Shown piece by piece: positions 24,719 through 34,058 of a stretch of DNA of 64,000 bases. The notes under the pieces are model-generated. The model ran no database searches, was not told where the DNA came from, and saw only the letters and a list, made by a program, of their open reading frames with translations. The number at the start of each line of letters is the position of its first letter. Position 1 is the first letter of the stretch. Both the position numbers and the translations under genes were made by a program. The DNA comes from Microbacterium abyssi (GTDB lineage Bacteria; Actinomycetota; Actinomycetes; Actinomycetales; Microbacteriaceae), in the NCBI RefSeq assembly GCF_015277895.1, contig NZ_CP063815.1:3162001-3226000 (forward strand), written 5' to 3'.

Positions 24719-24875
24719 GACTTCGACTCGCTCTGCTCGCTCAGCCCGTTTCGTCTGCGGGCTTCGCCCTCCGCTCAACGACCCGCAACCCCAGCTCGTC
24801 GGGGGCGTTGGGCGAGCGCAGCGAGACGAAACGGCTTGAGCGAGAAGCGAAGCGTCGAGTCGAGTCGAGTCGAAA
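24719..24875. repeat. dispersed repeat, copies B1 and B2 in opposite orientation
   Basis: B1 (24719-24786) reads ACTTCGACTCGCTCTGCTCG through CCCGTTTCGTCTGCGG to CGCTCAACGACCCG. B2 (24805-24875) is the same element inverted (GGGCGAGCGCAGCGAGACGA to GAGTCGAGTCGAGTCGAA). Together they fill most of the gap between znuA and the E2 gene and could fold into one large hairpin. Confidence 0.75.
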
Positions 24876-24884
24876 GCTATGACA

Positions 24885-26219
24885 TCAGTCGACGAGCAGT
24901 GCGGGCTCCTCGAGGATCGCGGCGACGTCCGCGATGAATCGGCTCATGCCGTCGCCATCGACGACGCGGTGGTCGAACGACCCGGCGACCGTGGTGACGT
25001 AACGAGGACGCACCTCGCCGTCGACCACCCACGGCTTCTGGCTGATCGTGCCCATCGCGAGGATGCCGGCCTCGCCGGGGTTGATGATCGGGGTTCCGGC
25101 ATCCATCCCGAAGACGCCGATGTTGGTGATCGTGAACGTGCCGCCCTGCTGGTCGGCCGGTGGCGTCTTGCCATCACGGGCCGTGATGGTGAGGCGGTTC
25201 AGGGCGCGGGCGAGTTCCTTCATGCTGAGCTCATGCGCATCCTTGATGTTCGGCACGAGCAGTCCGCGCGGCGTCGCCGCGGCGATGCCGAGGTTGACGT
25301 AGTGGCGGACGGCGATCTCGGCGCCCCCGTCGGTCTCGACCCAGGCGGCGTTGACCATGGGGTTGCGGCGCACTGCCCAGATCACGGCGCGCGCGACGAT
25401 CAGCAGCGGCGACACCTTGATGTCCGCGTAGTCCGGCGAGGCCTTGAGACGCTTGACGAGCTCCATCGTGCGCGTCGCGTCGACCTCCTTCCACACCGTG
25501 ACGTGCGGCGCTGTATAGGCGCTGCGCACCATCCCCGCCGCCGTCACCTTGCGCACGCCCTTGACGGGGATGGACTCGGTGCGCTCAGGGTCGGCGCCAG
25601 GCTGGCTGGGAGCAGAGCCTCGCGACAGGCCGATCGGTGCGAGCGAGGCGGGCACCGTCTCGTCGCGCACGTCGCCCCACTCGGGCGTCTCGATGTTGCG
25701 GAACACGCTCGCCTGCGAGGCGTGCTTCACGACGTCGTCGCGAGTGACCTCACCGTCCGCGCCCGTCGGCGTGACCGATGACAGATCGACCCCGAGGTCG
25801 CGGGCGAGCTTGCGGATCGGGGGCTTCGCGATCACGCCGACCGAGGAACGGACCGGGCGCACAGCGGGGCGGCTGCGTCGCGACGTCGCGCCGGCGCCGG
25901 TTCCGTAGCCGACGAGGACCGATCCTCCGGTCTCCTCGCCTGCCGGCGCGGGGTTCGGCGGAGTGGCAGCGGGCCCGGCATCCGACACGAAGCTGATGAT
26001 GGGCGAGCCGACCTCGACGGTCGTCCCCTCGCTGACCAGCAGCTCGCCGACAACACCGGCGTGCGGCGAGGGGAGCTCGACGAGTGACTTGGCCGTCTCG
26101 ATCTCGACGAGCACATCGTTGATCGCGACGGTGTCGCCGGGGGCGACCTTCCACGCCACGATCTCGGCCTCGGTCAGCCCTTCGCCGACATCGGGGAGGT
26201 TGAAGTTCTGCGTTGTCAT
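24885..26219 (-). CDS. 2-oxoacid dehydrogenase E2 (dihydrolipoyl acyltransferase)
   Basis: A 444-residue E2 with one N-terminal lipoyl domain ([13 protein letters not shown]; lipoylated Lys44 in EIETAKS), a Pro-rich linker, a peripheral subunit-binding domain ([21 protein letters not shown], about 133-165) and the catalytic domain ending [11 protein letters not shown], with the HxxxD catalytic His and Asp. It takes acyl groups from E1 to CoA. With E1alpha and E1beta as separate subunits, this is more like branched-chain oxoacid dehydrogenase than the actinobacterial AceE-type pyruvate complex. No E3 gene is nearby. Confidence 0.9.
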   Translation of the reverse strand: MTTQNFNLPDVGEGLTEAEIVAWKVAPGDTVAINDVLVEIETAKSLVELPSPHAGVVGELLVSEGTTVEVGSPIISFVSDAGPAATPPNPAPAGEETGGSVLVGYGTGAGATSRRSRPAVRPVRSSVGVIAKPPIRKLARDLGVDLSSVTPTGADGEVTRDDVVKHASQASVFRNIETPEWGDVRDETVPASLAPIGLSRGSAPSQPGADPERTESIPVKGVRKVTAAGMVRSAYTAPHVTVWKEVDATRTMELVKRLKASPDYADIKVSPLLIVARAVIWAVRRNPMVNAAWVETDGGAEIAVRHYVNLGIAAATPRGLLVPNIKDAHELSMKELARALNRLTITARDGKTPPADQQGGTFTITNIGVFGMDAGTPIINPGEAGILAMGTISQKPWVVDGEVRPRYVTTVAGSFDHRVVDGDGMSRFIADVAAILEEPALLVD

Positions 26220-26247
26220 TGCGGTGTGCCCTTCGATCAGACGAGTC

Positions 26248-26310
26248 GTTTCGACTCGCTTCGCTCGCTCAATGCGTTTCGTCTCGCCTTCGGCTCGCTC
26301 AACGACCCGC
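26248..26310. repeat. dispersed repeat, copy C
   Basis: GTTTCGACTCGCTTCGCTCG followed by CTCAATGCGTTTCGTCTCGC and GCTCAACGACCCGC, filling the 94-bp gap between the E1beta stop and the E2 start. Transcription of E2 from E1 must cross it. Confidence 0.8.
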
Positions 26311-26313
26311 GCG

Positions 26314-27294
26314 TCAGTAGGCCATGGATCGGTCGACGGCTTCGAGGATGCGGTCGGCATCCGGGAGGAAGGTTCCCTCGAGCTTCGCAGGCGGGAACGG
26401 GGTGTCGTACCCCGACACCCGGAGCACGGGAGCCTCCAGCGCGTAGAACGCGCGTTCCATGACAGTCGCGGCGATCTCGCTGCCGACGCTGGCATGACCG
26501 GAGGCCTCCTGCGCGTAGACCATCCGGCCGGTCTTGCGCACCGAGTCGAGAATCGGACCGTAGTCGACGGGCGACAGCGACCGCACGTCGACGACCTCGC
26601 AGCTCGTCCCCTCGCCCTCCGCGATCGCCGCGGCCTGCAGCAGCACCGTGACCATCGCGCCGTGGCCGACCAGGGTGATGTCGGTGCCGGTGCGCACCAC
26701 CCGTGACGCGTGCAGCGGTACGGCGGACTGCGCGACGTCGACTTCGCCCTTCTGCCAGTAACGGCTCTTGGGCTCCATGAAGATCACGGGGTCGTTGGAG
26801 GCGATCGCCTCCTGGATCATCCAGTACGCGTCGTTCGGCGTCGACGGGGCCACGACCCGCAGACCGGGCGTGTGCGCGAAGTACGCCTCCGGGCTCTCCT
26901 GGTGGTGCTCGACGGCGCCGATGTGCCCGCCGTAGGGGATGCGGATCACGATCGGCATCGACACGGTGCCCTCGTGGCGGTTCGTGAGCTTCGCCAGCTG
27001 CGTCGTGATCTGGTCGAACGCGGGGAAGACGAAGCCGTCGAACTGGATCTCGATCACCGGCCGGAAGCCGGCCATCGCCAGTCCGATCGCGGTGCCGACG
27101 ATGCCGGACTCGGCGAGAGGGGTGTCGAGCACCCGTTGCTCGCCGAAGTCGCGCTGCAGGTGCTCGGTGATGCGGAACACTCCCCCGAGGCGGCCGATGT
27201 CCTCGCCCATGAGCAGGACCTTCGCGTCATCCTCCATGGCCTTGCGCAGCCCGGCGTTCAGGGCCTTCGCGAAGGGCATTGTCTCGAGAGTCAC
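26314..27294 (-). CDS. 2-oxoacid dehydrogenase E1 beta subunit
   Basis: A 326-residue E1beta. It shows the transketolase-like pyrimidine-binding part ([22 protein letters not shown]), the conserved [20 protein letters not shown] with the Glu that activates thiamine diphosphate, and the C-terminal domain [13 protein letters not shown]. It pairs with the E1alpha encoded immediately upstream, which it overlaps by four bases. Confidence 0.92.
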   Translation of the reverse strand: MTLETMPFAKALNAGLRKAMEDDAKVLLMGEDIGRLGGVFRITEHLQRDFGEQRVLDTPLAESGIVGTAIGLAMAGFRPVIEIQFDGFVFPAFDQITTQLAKLTNRHEGTVSMPIVIRIPYGGHIGAVEHHQESPEAYFAHTPGLRVVAPSTPNDAYWMIQEAIASNDPVIFMEPKSRYWQKGEVDVAQSAVPLHASRVVRTGTDITLVGHGAMVTVLLQAAAIAEGEGTSCEVVDVRSLSPVDYGPILDSVRKTGRMVYAQEASGHASVGSEIAATVMERAFYALEAPVLRVSGYDTPFPPAKLEGTFLPDADRILEAVDRSMAY

Positions 27295-28418
27295 TGCGGG
27301 CCTCCTTCGTACGATGCCTCATACCGCTCGCGCCAGGCGCGCTGCTCGTCCATCAGCGGATGCGACTCGCTGTAGACATGGTCGAAGATCCTGGTCGCGG
27401 GCGGAGGACCGAGCTCGAGGGTGCGCACGCGCAGGTCGTCCGCGGCGGCCGCGGCCTCGGCATCCACGTCTTCGAAGAGGGATGCCGCGGCGCCCCTGCC
27501 CTCGAGGAACGCCCGCATGCGGGCGATCGGGTCGCGCTGCTCCCAGGACTGCTCCTCGTCGCTGGTGCGGTACTTCGTCGGGTCGTCGCTGGTCGTGTGC
27601 GCGCCCAGCCGGTACGTCTCCGCCTCGATCGCGCGCGGGCCCTTGCCTGCACGCGCCTCTTCGAGCGCGACGCGCGAGACCGCGTAGCTGGCGAGGACGT
27701 CGTTGCCGTCGACTCGGACGCTCGGGATGCCGTAGCCACTGCTGCGCTGCGCAAAAGGCACCCGGGTCTGGGTCGAGACGGGCACCGAGATCGCCCACTG
27801 GTTGTTCTGCAGGAAGAACACCGTCGGCGCCTGATAGCTCGCCGCGAAGACCATCGCCTCGTGCACGTCGCCCTGGCTGGAGGCGCCGTCGCCGTAGTAG
27901 ACGATCACGGCCTCATCGCGCTCAGGGTCGCCGGTGCCGGAGCGGCCGTCGAAGTTCAGACCCATGGCGTAGCCGGTGGCGTGCAGCGTCTGCGAGCCGA
28001 GCACCAGCGTGTACAGACGGGTGTTGCCGTTGACCGGATCGGTCGGGTTCCAGCCGCCGTGCGAGACGCCGCGCATCAGCTTGATGATCCCCAGCGTGTC
28101 GACACCGCGGATGCGGGTGACGGCGTGCTCGCGATACGACGGGAAGAGCGTGTCCTGTGCGCGGGCGGCTCTGGCCGACCCGACCTGCGCGGCCTCCTGA
28201 CCGCGGCTCGGCGGCCACAGTGCGAGCTGGCCCTGACGCTGCAGGTTGGTCGCCTGGTTGTCGATGGCGCGGATCACCACCATGTCGCGGTAGAACTGCT
28301 CGAGCTCCGCATCGCTGATCGCTTCGATCAGCGGCAGGTACTGCTCGGCGGCGGCATTCGGCGCATAGCGGCCGTCCGCCTCCAGGACGCGGACGAATTC
28401 GGTCTCTGACGAGGTCAC
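27291..28418 (-). CDS. 2-oxoacid dehydrogenase E1 alpha subunit
   Basis: A 375-residue E1alpha that binds thiamine diphosphate through YYGDGASSQGDVHEAMVFAA to NNQWAIS (the GDG...NN motif). Other family segments are PSRGQEAAQVGSA and FPSYREHAVTRIRG. The start is GTG at 28418 with TAGCGT six bases upstream and no ribosome site, so probably leaderless. The aminotransferase gene lies upstream on the same strand after an 84-bp gap. Substrate is inferred as branched-chain 2-oxoacids; pyruvate cannot be excluded. Confidence 0.9.
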   Translation of the reverse strand: MTSSETEFVRVLEADGRYAPNAAAEQYLPLIEAISDAELEQFYRDMVVIRAIDNQATNLQRQGQLALWPPSRGQEAAQVGSARAARAQDTLFPSYREHAVTRIRGVDTLGIIKLMRGVSHGGWNPTDPVNGNTRLYTLVLGSQTLHATGYAMGLNFDGRSGTGDPERDEAVIVYYGDGASSQGDVHEAMVFAASYQAPTVFFLQNNQWAISVPVSTQTRVPFAQRSSGYGIPSVRVDGNDVLASYAVSRVALEEARAGKGPRAIEAETYRLGAHTTSDDPTKYRTSDEEQSWEQRDPIARMRAFLEGRGAAASLFEDVDAEAAAAADDLRVRTLELGPPPATRIFDHVYSESHPLMDEQRAWRERYEASYEGGPQ

Positions 28419-28424
28419 CGTTCT

Positions 28425-28430
28425 ACGCTA
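28425..28430 (-). promoter_or_regulatory. leaderless -10 (TAGCGT) of the E1 alpha gene
   Basis: TAGCGT on the minus strand, then AGAACG, then the GTG start: the same six-base spacing seen at other genes in this window. Confidence 0.5.
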
Positions 28431-28502
28431 GCCGCCTTCGCATGCCCGGTCACGTATAGCTAGGACGCCCTCGCAAGTGCCAGGAATGCGGAGATGTGGG
28501 GT

Positions 28503-29591
28503 TCAGGGGCGCGCTGCCGAGGCGACGCGCAGGACCTTCTCGATCGATGCCTCCTCGCCGACGGAGATGCGGATGCCGTCTCCCGAGAACGGCCTGACCA
28601 CGATGTCCGCGGCGCGGAAGGCGTCGGCGATCTCGTCCGTGCGCTCACCGGCGGGCAGCCACACGAAGTTGGACTGGCTGTCCGGCACGGTCCAGCCCTG
28701 AGTGCGAAGACCGCCGAGCAGCGCCGTGCGTCGTTCGACGAGCACGGCGACGCGCTCGAGCAATTCTGCTTCGGCGTCGAGGCTCGCGATCGCCGCGACC
28801 TCGGCGGCCGACGTCACCGAGAGCGGGATGCCGGTGGACCGGGCGGCATCGAGCACCTTCGCGTGCCCGATCGCATAGCCGACCCGGAGTCCTGCGAGAC
28901 CGTAGGCCTTGGAGAAGGTGCGCAGCACCACGACGTTCGGGTGCTTCTCGAACACGCGTTCGCCCAGGCCGTCGACGGCACCCCCGGCGGTCACGAACTC
29001 GGCGTAGGCCTCATCGAGGACGATGAGCACATCGGAGGGGACGCGGGTCGCGAACGCCGCGAACTCCGCGCTCGTCACGATCGGGCCGGTGGGGTTGTTC
29101 GGCGTGCAGACGATGATCGCACGGGTGCGGTCGGTGACGGCATCCGCCATCGCGTCGAGGTCGTGACGGCCGGTGCTGGCGAGGTCATCGGATTCGATGA
29201 GCGGCACCTGCACACCGGTCGCGCCGGAGACGAGCACGAGCCCCGGGTAGGCCTCGAAGGATCGCCACGCGTAGATCACCTCGTCGCCGACGGATGCCGC
29301 GGCCTGCACGAGCTGGTACAGGATCGCGACGCTGCCGCTGGCGACGTGCACCTCGTCGAGGTCGACGCCGTAGCGCGCGGCGAGGCGCTCGCGCAGGCGT
29401 GTGGCCGTCGCATCCGGGTAGCGGTTGATCGGCGTCGTGCCCTGCAGCGCCTCGAGCACCGAGGGAAGAGGCTCGAACGGGTTCTCGTTGCTGGAGAGCT
29501 TGAACGCGTCGGGACCGGCCTGCTTGCCCTGCCGGTACGGCGCGAGGGCGGCGATCTCGGGGCGGATGCGGGGAAGGATCGGCTCGGTCAC
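28503..29591 (-). CDS. HisC/Pat-type aminotransferase
   Basis: A 362-residue fold-type I PLP aminotransferase. Signature segments: [46 protein letters not shown] and the PLP-Lys site [16 protein letters not shown]. These fit histidinol-phosphate aminotransferase and the closely related actinobacterial aromatic aminotransferase Pat. No his genes are adjacent, which favours Pat. The start is GTG at 29591. It is divergent from the holin-like gene and upstream of the E1alpha gene, so aromatic or branched-chain amino-acid turnover is a plausible theme. Confidence 0.88.
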   Translation of the reverse strand: MTEPILPRIRPEIAALAPYRQGKQAGPDAFKLSSNENPFEPLPSVLEALQGTTPINRYPDATATRLRERLAARYGVDLDEVHVASGSVAILYQLVQAAASVGDEVIYAWRSFEAYPGLVLVSGATGVQVPLIESDDLASTGRHDLDAMADAVTDRTRAIIVCTPNNPTGPIVTSAEFAAFATRVPSDVLIVLDEAYAEFVTAGGAVDGLGERVFEKHPNVVVLRTFSKAYGLAGLRVGYAIGHAKVLDAARSTGIPLSVTSAAEVAAIASLDAEAELLERVAVLVERRTALLGGLRTQGWTVPDSQSNFVWLPAGERTDEIADAFRAADIVVRPFSGDGIRISVGEEASIEKVLRVASAARP

Positions 29592-29656
29592 GAGTCCGAG
29601 TCTACGAGCGCCGAGCCTGGTGTCGACGATGCTGGTCGTGCCAGACTGAGTGCACC

Positions 29657-30058
29657 ATGCGCTTCATCATCCGAGTCGTCGTCAACGCCTTCGCCATCTG
29701 GGTGGTCACGCTCATCCCTGCCCTGCAGGTGGAGATCCGGCCGTTCGCCCCTGGCGAGACGTTGCAGCTCGTGCTGACGCTGCTCGCGGTCGCGGCGATC
29801 TTCGCCCTGGTGAACACGATCATCGGAACCGTCATCAAGATCGTCGCGTTCCCGCTGTACATCCTCACGCTCGGCCTCATCGGCTTGATCATCAACGGGT
29901 TCCTGCTGTGGCTGACCGCGTGGATCACCTCCGGGTTCGGCTGGGGCCTGACCGTCGAGTCGTTCTGGTGGGGCGTGCTCGCGGCGATCATCATCACGAT
30001 CATCAACGCCGTGTTCGGAGCCATCCTGCGCCCTCAGAAGCGCAAGCGTCGCGACTGA
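29657..30058 (+). CDS. phage-holin-4-like small membrane protein
   Basis: A 133-residue protein with four transmembrane helices: [53 protein letters not shown] and [16 protein letters not shown], then a basic tail. It belongs to the widespread PF04020 'mycobacterial 4 TMS phage holin' family. Despite the name, chromosomal members are not phage genes and their function is unclear. No phage genes surround it. Confidence 0.85.
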   Translation: MRFIIRVVVNAFAIWVVTLIPALQVEIRPFAPGETLQLVLTLLAVAAIFALVNTIIGTVIKIVAFPLYILTLGLIGLIINGFLLWLTAWITSGFGWGLTVESFWWGVLAAIIITIINAVFGAILRPQKRKRRD

Positions 30059-30064
30059 CATCGG

Positions 30065-31333
30065 TCACTCCCGCTTCGCGACGTACTCCGTCGACTCGAT
30101 CGACACCGCCTCATTGAGCTCCCTCGCCTTGTCCCGCCACGCCTCGAGCCGGACGTCGCCCGACGCGTCGAGCATCTCGGCCGTCTCGATGTAGTTGCCG
30201 AGCATGTGGGCCGGAAGCCCGAGATCGATCGCGCTCCCGTCGCGCGTGGCGACGATGCTGTCCGGTGAGCTGGAACCGCCAGGCAGACCACCGCCGGCGA
30301 GCGTGTTGACGATGTCGTCCGGGTGCCGCAGTTCGATCAACAGCTGATCTCCATCGAGCGTCGGGTGAAGCGGGCTTCCGGCGGTCACCTGGACCGAGAC
30401 GTCGAACTCGCTCTGCGTCGACAGATAAGCGGCGTTCATCGCACCCTGCGAGTGGGCGTACACCTGGACCTCGTCGCCCGGTTCTGCACCTGACTGCTCC
30501 AGCGCTTCGATGGTGGCCGCGTACGACGCCGACTCCTTCCCGAAGTACGCGTCGACGTTTGAGGCCATGTCGAACGGCTCGTTCGATCCGAGGATCTGCG
30601 TGCCTTTCGAATACAGCACGAACCGACGGGATCCATCGGACATCGAGTACTTCTCGACTCTGAGCTGCCCCGCCGATGCATCCAGACGCCGCAGTCCCTC
30701 AGCCAGGCTCGTCGGGGGTGCGATCGGGACCGTTGTCCTGACCGGACTCACCGAAACCGGCCCCGAGCGTCCGGACAGCGCCGCGTTCGGCGGGAGCCTG
30801 CCGAACCCCTTGGCGCCCGCGAAAGCGGCAGCCGCGAAGAACGCAGCGATGCCCGGGCCGGATTGCATCCCTTCCAGATCGAACTGTTGATCCAGGCCCT
30901 CGAACCGATTCGCCTCCCACTCGGCGATCAGCCACTTCTCCATCTCGACGACGCGAGGGTCGGATGCCTCGAGCTCGGTGATCCGATCGACGAGAGCATC
31001 CGACGGCGTCAGTCCCTGAATCTGGAGCGCGTCGAGCTCCACCCGGCGTTCGACCAGCTCGTACACGTCGGCCATCAGCCGCGTGTTCTCCCCGGCCACG
31101 CGGCACTCCGCATGCAGCGCGTCTGCGCGCTCGGCGCTGCCCCACATCGCGACCGTGTCGATCCCAGCCGAGGTCGTGGAGATGGCTGCGAGGTGCCCGT
31201 GCGCAAGACGCGCAGCGGCGGCGGCATCCGCGAATCGCGGGGCGAGTGCGACCAGCGCGTCCGCCACGGCACGCAGCGCCGCGGGATCGACGGCGATCGC
31301 GCCGCCGTGCGTGACCTCGAGTCCGTCGCTCAT
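30065..31333 (-). CDS. alpha/beta-hydrolase with N-terminal helical export-like domain
   Basis: A 422-residue two-part protein. The N-terminal ~150 residues are helical, Ala-rich and resemble WXG/LXG-type N-termini (ALRAVADALVALAPRFADAA; MWGSAERADALHAEC). After a Pro-rich linker comes a hydrolase domain with nucleophile elbow VYAHSQGAMNAAYL (Ser295) and a C-terminal His in LPAHMLGNYIETAEML. There is no signal peptide. The gene overlaps by four bases an 87-residue small helical protein gene, the classic arrangement of a type VII-secreted effector and its partner. Lipase/esterase activity is plausible; secretion is inference, and no ESX genes lie in the window. Confidence 0.7.
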   Translation of the reverse strand: MSDGLEVTHGGAIAVDPAALRAVADALVALAPRFADAAAAARLAHGHLAAISTTSAGIDTVAMWGSAERADALHAECRVAGENTRLMADVYELVERRVELDALQIQGLTPSDALVDRITELEASDPRVVEMEKWLIAEWEANRFEGLDQQFDLEGMQSGPGIAAFFAAAAFAGAKGFGRLPPNAALSGRSGPVSVSPVRTTVPIAPPTSLAEGLRRLDASAGQLRVEKYSMSDGSRRFVLYSKGTQILGSNEPFDMASNVDAYFGKESASYAATIEALEQSGAEPGDEVQVYAHSQGAMNAAYLSTQSEFDVSVQVTAGSPLHPTLDGDQLLIELRHPDDIVNTLAGGGLPGGSSSPDSIVATRDGSAIDLGLPAHMLGNYIETAEMLDASGDVRLEAWRDKARELNEAVSIESTEYVAKRE

Positions 31334-31593
31334 GACGCCACCAGCGCGTCGATCTCCCAGAGCCGGTTTTCCAGCTCACCGACCTCCGAGGCCGTCCGCG
31401 CCCTCAATTCGACGATGAGCTCGTGCAGGGCCATGACGCCCTTGGCGTGCCACTCGCTGTCAGCGACCAGCGGCAACAGTGCGGCGCCGGCGTCCTCCAG
31501 CGCGGCGAGCGCGTCCTGCAGCGCACGGCGGCCGGCGTACCAGGACCAGAGGGCGTCGGAGCTCCATGCCTCGGCGGCGACAAAGTTCAGCAT
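31330..31593 (-). CDS. small WXG100-like helical protein
   Basis: An 87-residue all-helical protein, with AEAWSSDALWSWYAGRRALQ in the first third and a long amphipathic second helix (MALHELIVELRARTASEVGELENRLWEIDALV). Size and helix-turn-helix hairpin layout suit a WXG100-type partner, although a strict WxG is absent; WSWYAG sits where the turn would be. Its stop overlaps the ATG of the hydrolase gene (ATGA), so the two are co-translated. The start at 31593 is the only ATG that gives a compact protein. Confidence 0.65.
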   Translation of the reverse strand: MLNFVAAEAWSSDALWSWYAGRRALQDALAALEDAGAALLPLVADSEWHAKGVMALHELIVELRARTASEVGELENRLWEIDALVAS

Positions 31594-31741
31594 GCGCCCA
31601 GAATGCTCCGTCGCGGATGCGTCCGATCGCGGCAGAACCGCGAACCGTGCAGAGCCGCCGCCGGGCCCGAGATGTGCAGAACAAGACGTGACCGCGCACT
31701 CGGAGGTGTGCACCGGCGGCCGTGAGCGGCAGAATGGACGA

Positions 31742-32269
31742 GTGTCCCCGACAGATCCCTTCCGTGTCATCTTCGTGTGCACGGGGAACATCTGCCGCTC
31801 CCCGATGGCCGCGGCGATTTTCCGTGATCTGGCCGAGCACCAGGGGCTGGGGCCGCTCATCACCTCGAGCAGTGCGGGCACGGGTGAGTGGCATGTCGGC
31901 GAGCGTGCCGACGAGCGCACGCTCGAGGCGCTGAGCCGCCGGGGCTACGACGGTTCGAAGCATCGTGCGAGGCAGTTCACCGCGGCATCGTTCGAGGAGA
32001 ACGATCTCGTCGTCGCCCTCGACCGCACCCACGAGCGGATCCTCCGCCAGTGGGCGCGCGACGAGGATCAGGAGGGCAAGGTCACGCTGCTGCTCGCCTA
32101 CGATCGCGACGCCGACGGGCTGGACGTCCCCGACCCGTACTACGCCGACACCGCGATGTTCGACGCGGTGCTGGCTATGATTGAGACCGCGACCCGAGGC
32201 CTGTTCCGCCAGCTCGAACCCGCGCTTCGTCAGAGCCGTACGACGCCCCGCACGACGCCCCAGAACTGA
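31742..32269 (+). CDS. low-molecular-weight protein tyrosine phosphatase
   Basis: A 175-residue LMW-PTP. The P-loop VCTGNICRS (Cys13 to Arg19) lies at the N-terminus; the general-acid loop is DVPDPYYAD. These enzymes dephosphorylate phosphotyrosine, often on polysaccharide export kinases or host targets. The start is GTG at 31742; no other start keeps the P-loop at its normal distance. The last 15 residues are extra and unstructured. purB follows 24 bases later and may be co-transcribed. Confidence 0.9.
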   Translation: MSPTDPFRVIFVCTGNICRSPMAAAIFRDLAEHQGLGPLITSSSAGTGEWHVGERADERTLEALSRRGYDGSKHRARQFTAASFEENDLVVALDRTHERILRQWARDEDQEGKVTLLLAYDRDADGLDVPDPYYADTAMFDAVLAMIETATRGLFRQLEPALRQSRTTPRTTPQN

Positions 32270-32293
32270 CGGGGCCCGATCAGGAGGATTCCC

Positions 32294-33676
32294 CTGACTT
32301 CCCCGAACGTCTTCCCCGTCCAGCCGCTCAGCCCCCTCGACGGACGCTACCGCCCCGCCGTCGCTCCGCTCGGCGACTACCTCTCCGAGTCGGGTTTGAA
32401 CCGCGCTCGCGTCGAGGTCGAGGTCGAATGGCTCATCGCGCTGACCGACCGGTCGCTGTTCGGCACCGCGCCGCTCGCCGACGCTGACAAGGGCCGTCTG
32501 CGCGACCTGTATCGCGATTTCGGTCAATCCGAGATCGACTGGCTGGCTGAGAGGGAAGCCGTCACCCGTCACGACGTCAAAGCCGTCGAGTACCTCGTAC
32601 GAGACCGTCTCTCCGCGCTGGGGCTGGATGCCATCGCCGAGCTCACCCACTTCGCCTGCACGAGCGAGGACATCAACTCGGTGTCCTACGCGCTGACCGT
32701 CAAGCGAGCGGTGGAGAACGTCTGGCTGCCGGCGCTGGACGCCGTGATCGCGAAGCTGCGCGAACTCGGCCTGGAGCATGCGGATGCCGCGATGCTCTCC
32801 CGCACGCACGGTCAGCCCGCGACCCCATCGACCATGGGCAAGGAGATCGCGGTGTTCGCGTGGCGCCTGGAGCGCGTGCGTGCGCAGATCGCGGCATCCG
32901 ACTATCTCGCGAAGTTCTCCGGCGCGACCGGAACCTGGTCGGCGCACCTCGCGGCCGACCCCGACGCGGACTGGCCCACCATCGCGCGCGAGTACGTCGA
33001 GGGTCTGGGCCTGGGCTTCAACGTGCTCACGACGCAGATCGAGTCGCACGACTGGCAGGTCGAGCTCTACGACCGGGTGCGTCATGCCGGCGGCATCCTG
33101 CACAACCTCGCGACCGACATCTGGACGTACATCTCGATCGGCTACTTCACGCAGATCCCGGTGGCGGGCGCGACCGGGTCGTCGACGATGCCGCACAAGA
33201 TCAATCCGATCCGGTTCGAGAATGCCGAGGCGAACCTCGAGCTTTCCGCCGCCCTGCTCGGGTCACTGTCGCAGACGCTCGTCACCTCGCGGATGCAGCG
33301 CGACCTCACGGACTCGACCACGCAGCGCAACATCGGCGTCGCGTTCGGGCACTCGCTGCTCGCGCTGGACAACCTGCGCCGCGGACTGAACGAGATCTCC
33401 CTCGCCCGCGACGTGCTGCTCGCCGATCTCGACGTGAACTGGGAAGTTCTCGCCGAGGCGATCCAGACCGTCATCCGCGCCGAGGTCGTCGCCGGCCGTT
33501 CGACGATCAGCGACCCGTACGCCCTGCTGAAGGAGCTCACGCGCGGACACCGCGTCGGGGCTGCGGAACTGGCCGAGTTCGTCGAGGGCCTCGAGATCGG
33601 GGATGCCGCGAAACAGCGCCTGCTCTCCCTGACCCCCGCGAGCTACACGGGTCTCGCCGAGCGCCTCGCGCGCTAG
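32294..33676 (+). CDS. purB: adenylosuccinate lyase, probable CTG start
   Basis: A 460-residue fumarase-superfamily lyase acting twice in purine synthesis (SAICAR to AICAR, adenylosuccinate to AMP). The N-terminus VFPVQPLSPLDGRY, the active-site HTHGQPATP-type segment SRTHGQPATPSTMGKE and the signature GSSTMPHKINPIRFENAE are present. The conserved N-terminus lies upstream of the first NTG codon of the usual kind (TTG at 32396). It is covered only if translation starts at CTG 32294, reading L/M-T-S-P-N, with a perfect AGGAGG six bases before. CTG starts are rare. Confidence 0.93.
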   Translation: MTSPNVFPVQPLSPLDGRYRPAVAPLGDYLSESGLNRARVEVEVEWLIALTDRSLFGTAPLADADKGRLRDLYRDFGQSEIDWLAEREAVTRHDVKAVEYLVRDRLSALGLDAIAELTHFACTSEDINSVSYALTVKRAVENVWLPALDAVIAKLRELGLEHADAAMLSRTHGQPATPSTMGKEIAVFAWRLERVRAQIAASDYLAKFSGATGTWSAHLAADPDADWPTIAREYVEGLGLGFNVLTTQIESHDWQVELYDRVRHAGGILHNLATDIWTYISIGYFTQIPVAGATGSSTMPHKINPIRFENAEANLELSAALLGSLSQTLVTSRMQRDLTDSTTQRNIGVAFGHSLLALDNLRRGLNEISLARDVLLADLDVNWEVLAEAIQTVIRAEVVAGRSTISDPYALLKELTRGHRVGAAELAEFVEGLEIGDAAKQRLLSLTPASYTGLAERLAR

Positions 33677-33683
33677 CGGCCGG

Positions 33684-34058
33684 TCAGGACGCCGAAGACC
33701 CGGTCCCTGCGGAACCCTGGCGCTTGGCCTCGAAGGACGGCGCGTCGCCCGGCTCCTCGTCGAACAGGACGGGGCGCTCGAGCGTCTTCTGCTCGTATTC
33801 GCGCGGGTCGACGGCGAGGATCAGCATCGACATGATGAGCAGCGTCACGATGAACGCGCCTCCGCCGACGACGAGGCCCAGGCCGACCGGCGTCAGCCCC
33901 TGATACGTGCCGCTGGCGATCGCGTTGTTGACGCGCGCCGTGAACGCGCCCGTCGAGACGAGAGTCACGACCGCGGCGAAGACGCCAGCGGCCAGGGCGA
34001 TGCCGAGCAGGTGCAGCGGACGCAGCAGCTCCCGGCGGGTGGACTTCTTCTCGCTCAC
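33684..34058 (-). CDS. small two-helix membrane protein
   Basis: A 124-residue protein with two transmembrane helices, LLGIALAAGVFAAVVTLVSTG and VGLGLVVGGGAFIVTLLIMSMLI, a basic N-terminus and an acidic/polar C-terminal tail. I do not recognise its function. It overlaps the upstream DUF308-like gene by four bases (ATGA), so the two membrane proteins are probably made together. It converges on purB with a seven-base gap. Confidence 0.75.
   Translation of the reverse strand: MSEKKSTRRELLRPLHLLGIALAAGVFAAVVTLVSTGAFTARVNNAIASGTYQGLTPVGLGLVVGGGAFIVTLLIMSMLILAVDPREYEQKTLERPVLFDEEPGDAPSFEAKRQGSAGTGSSAS

Noticed and set aside
29657..30058. Prophage remnant suggested by the holin-like gene
   Set aside because: PF04020 proteins are common chromosomal membrane proteins and no phage genes are nearby.
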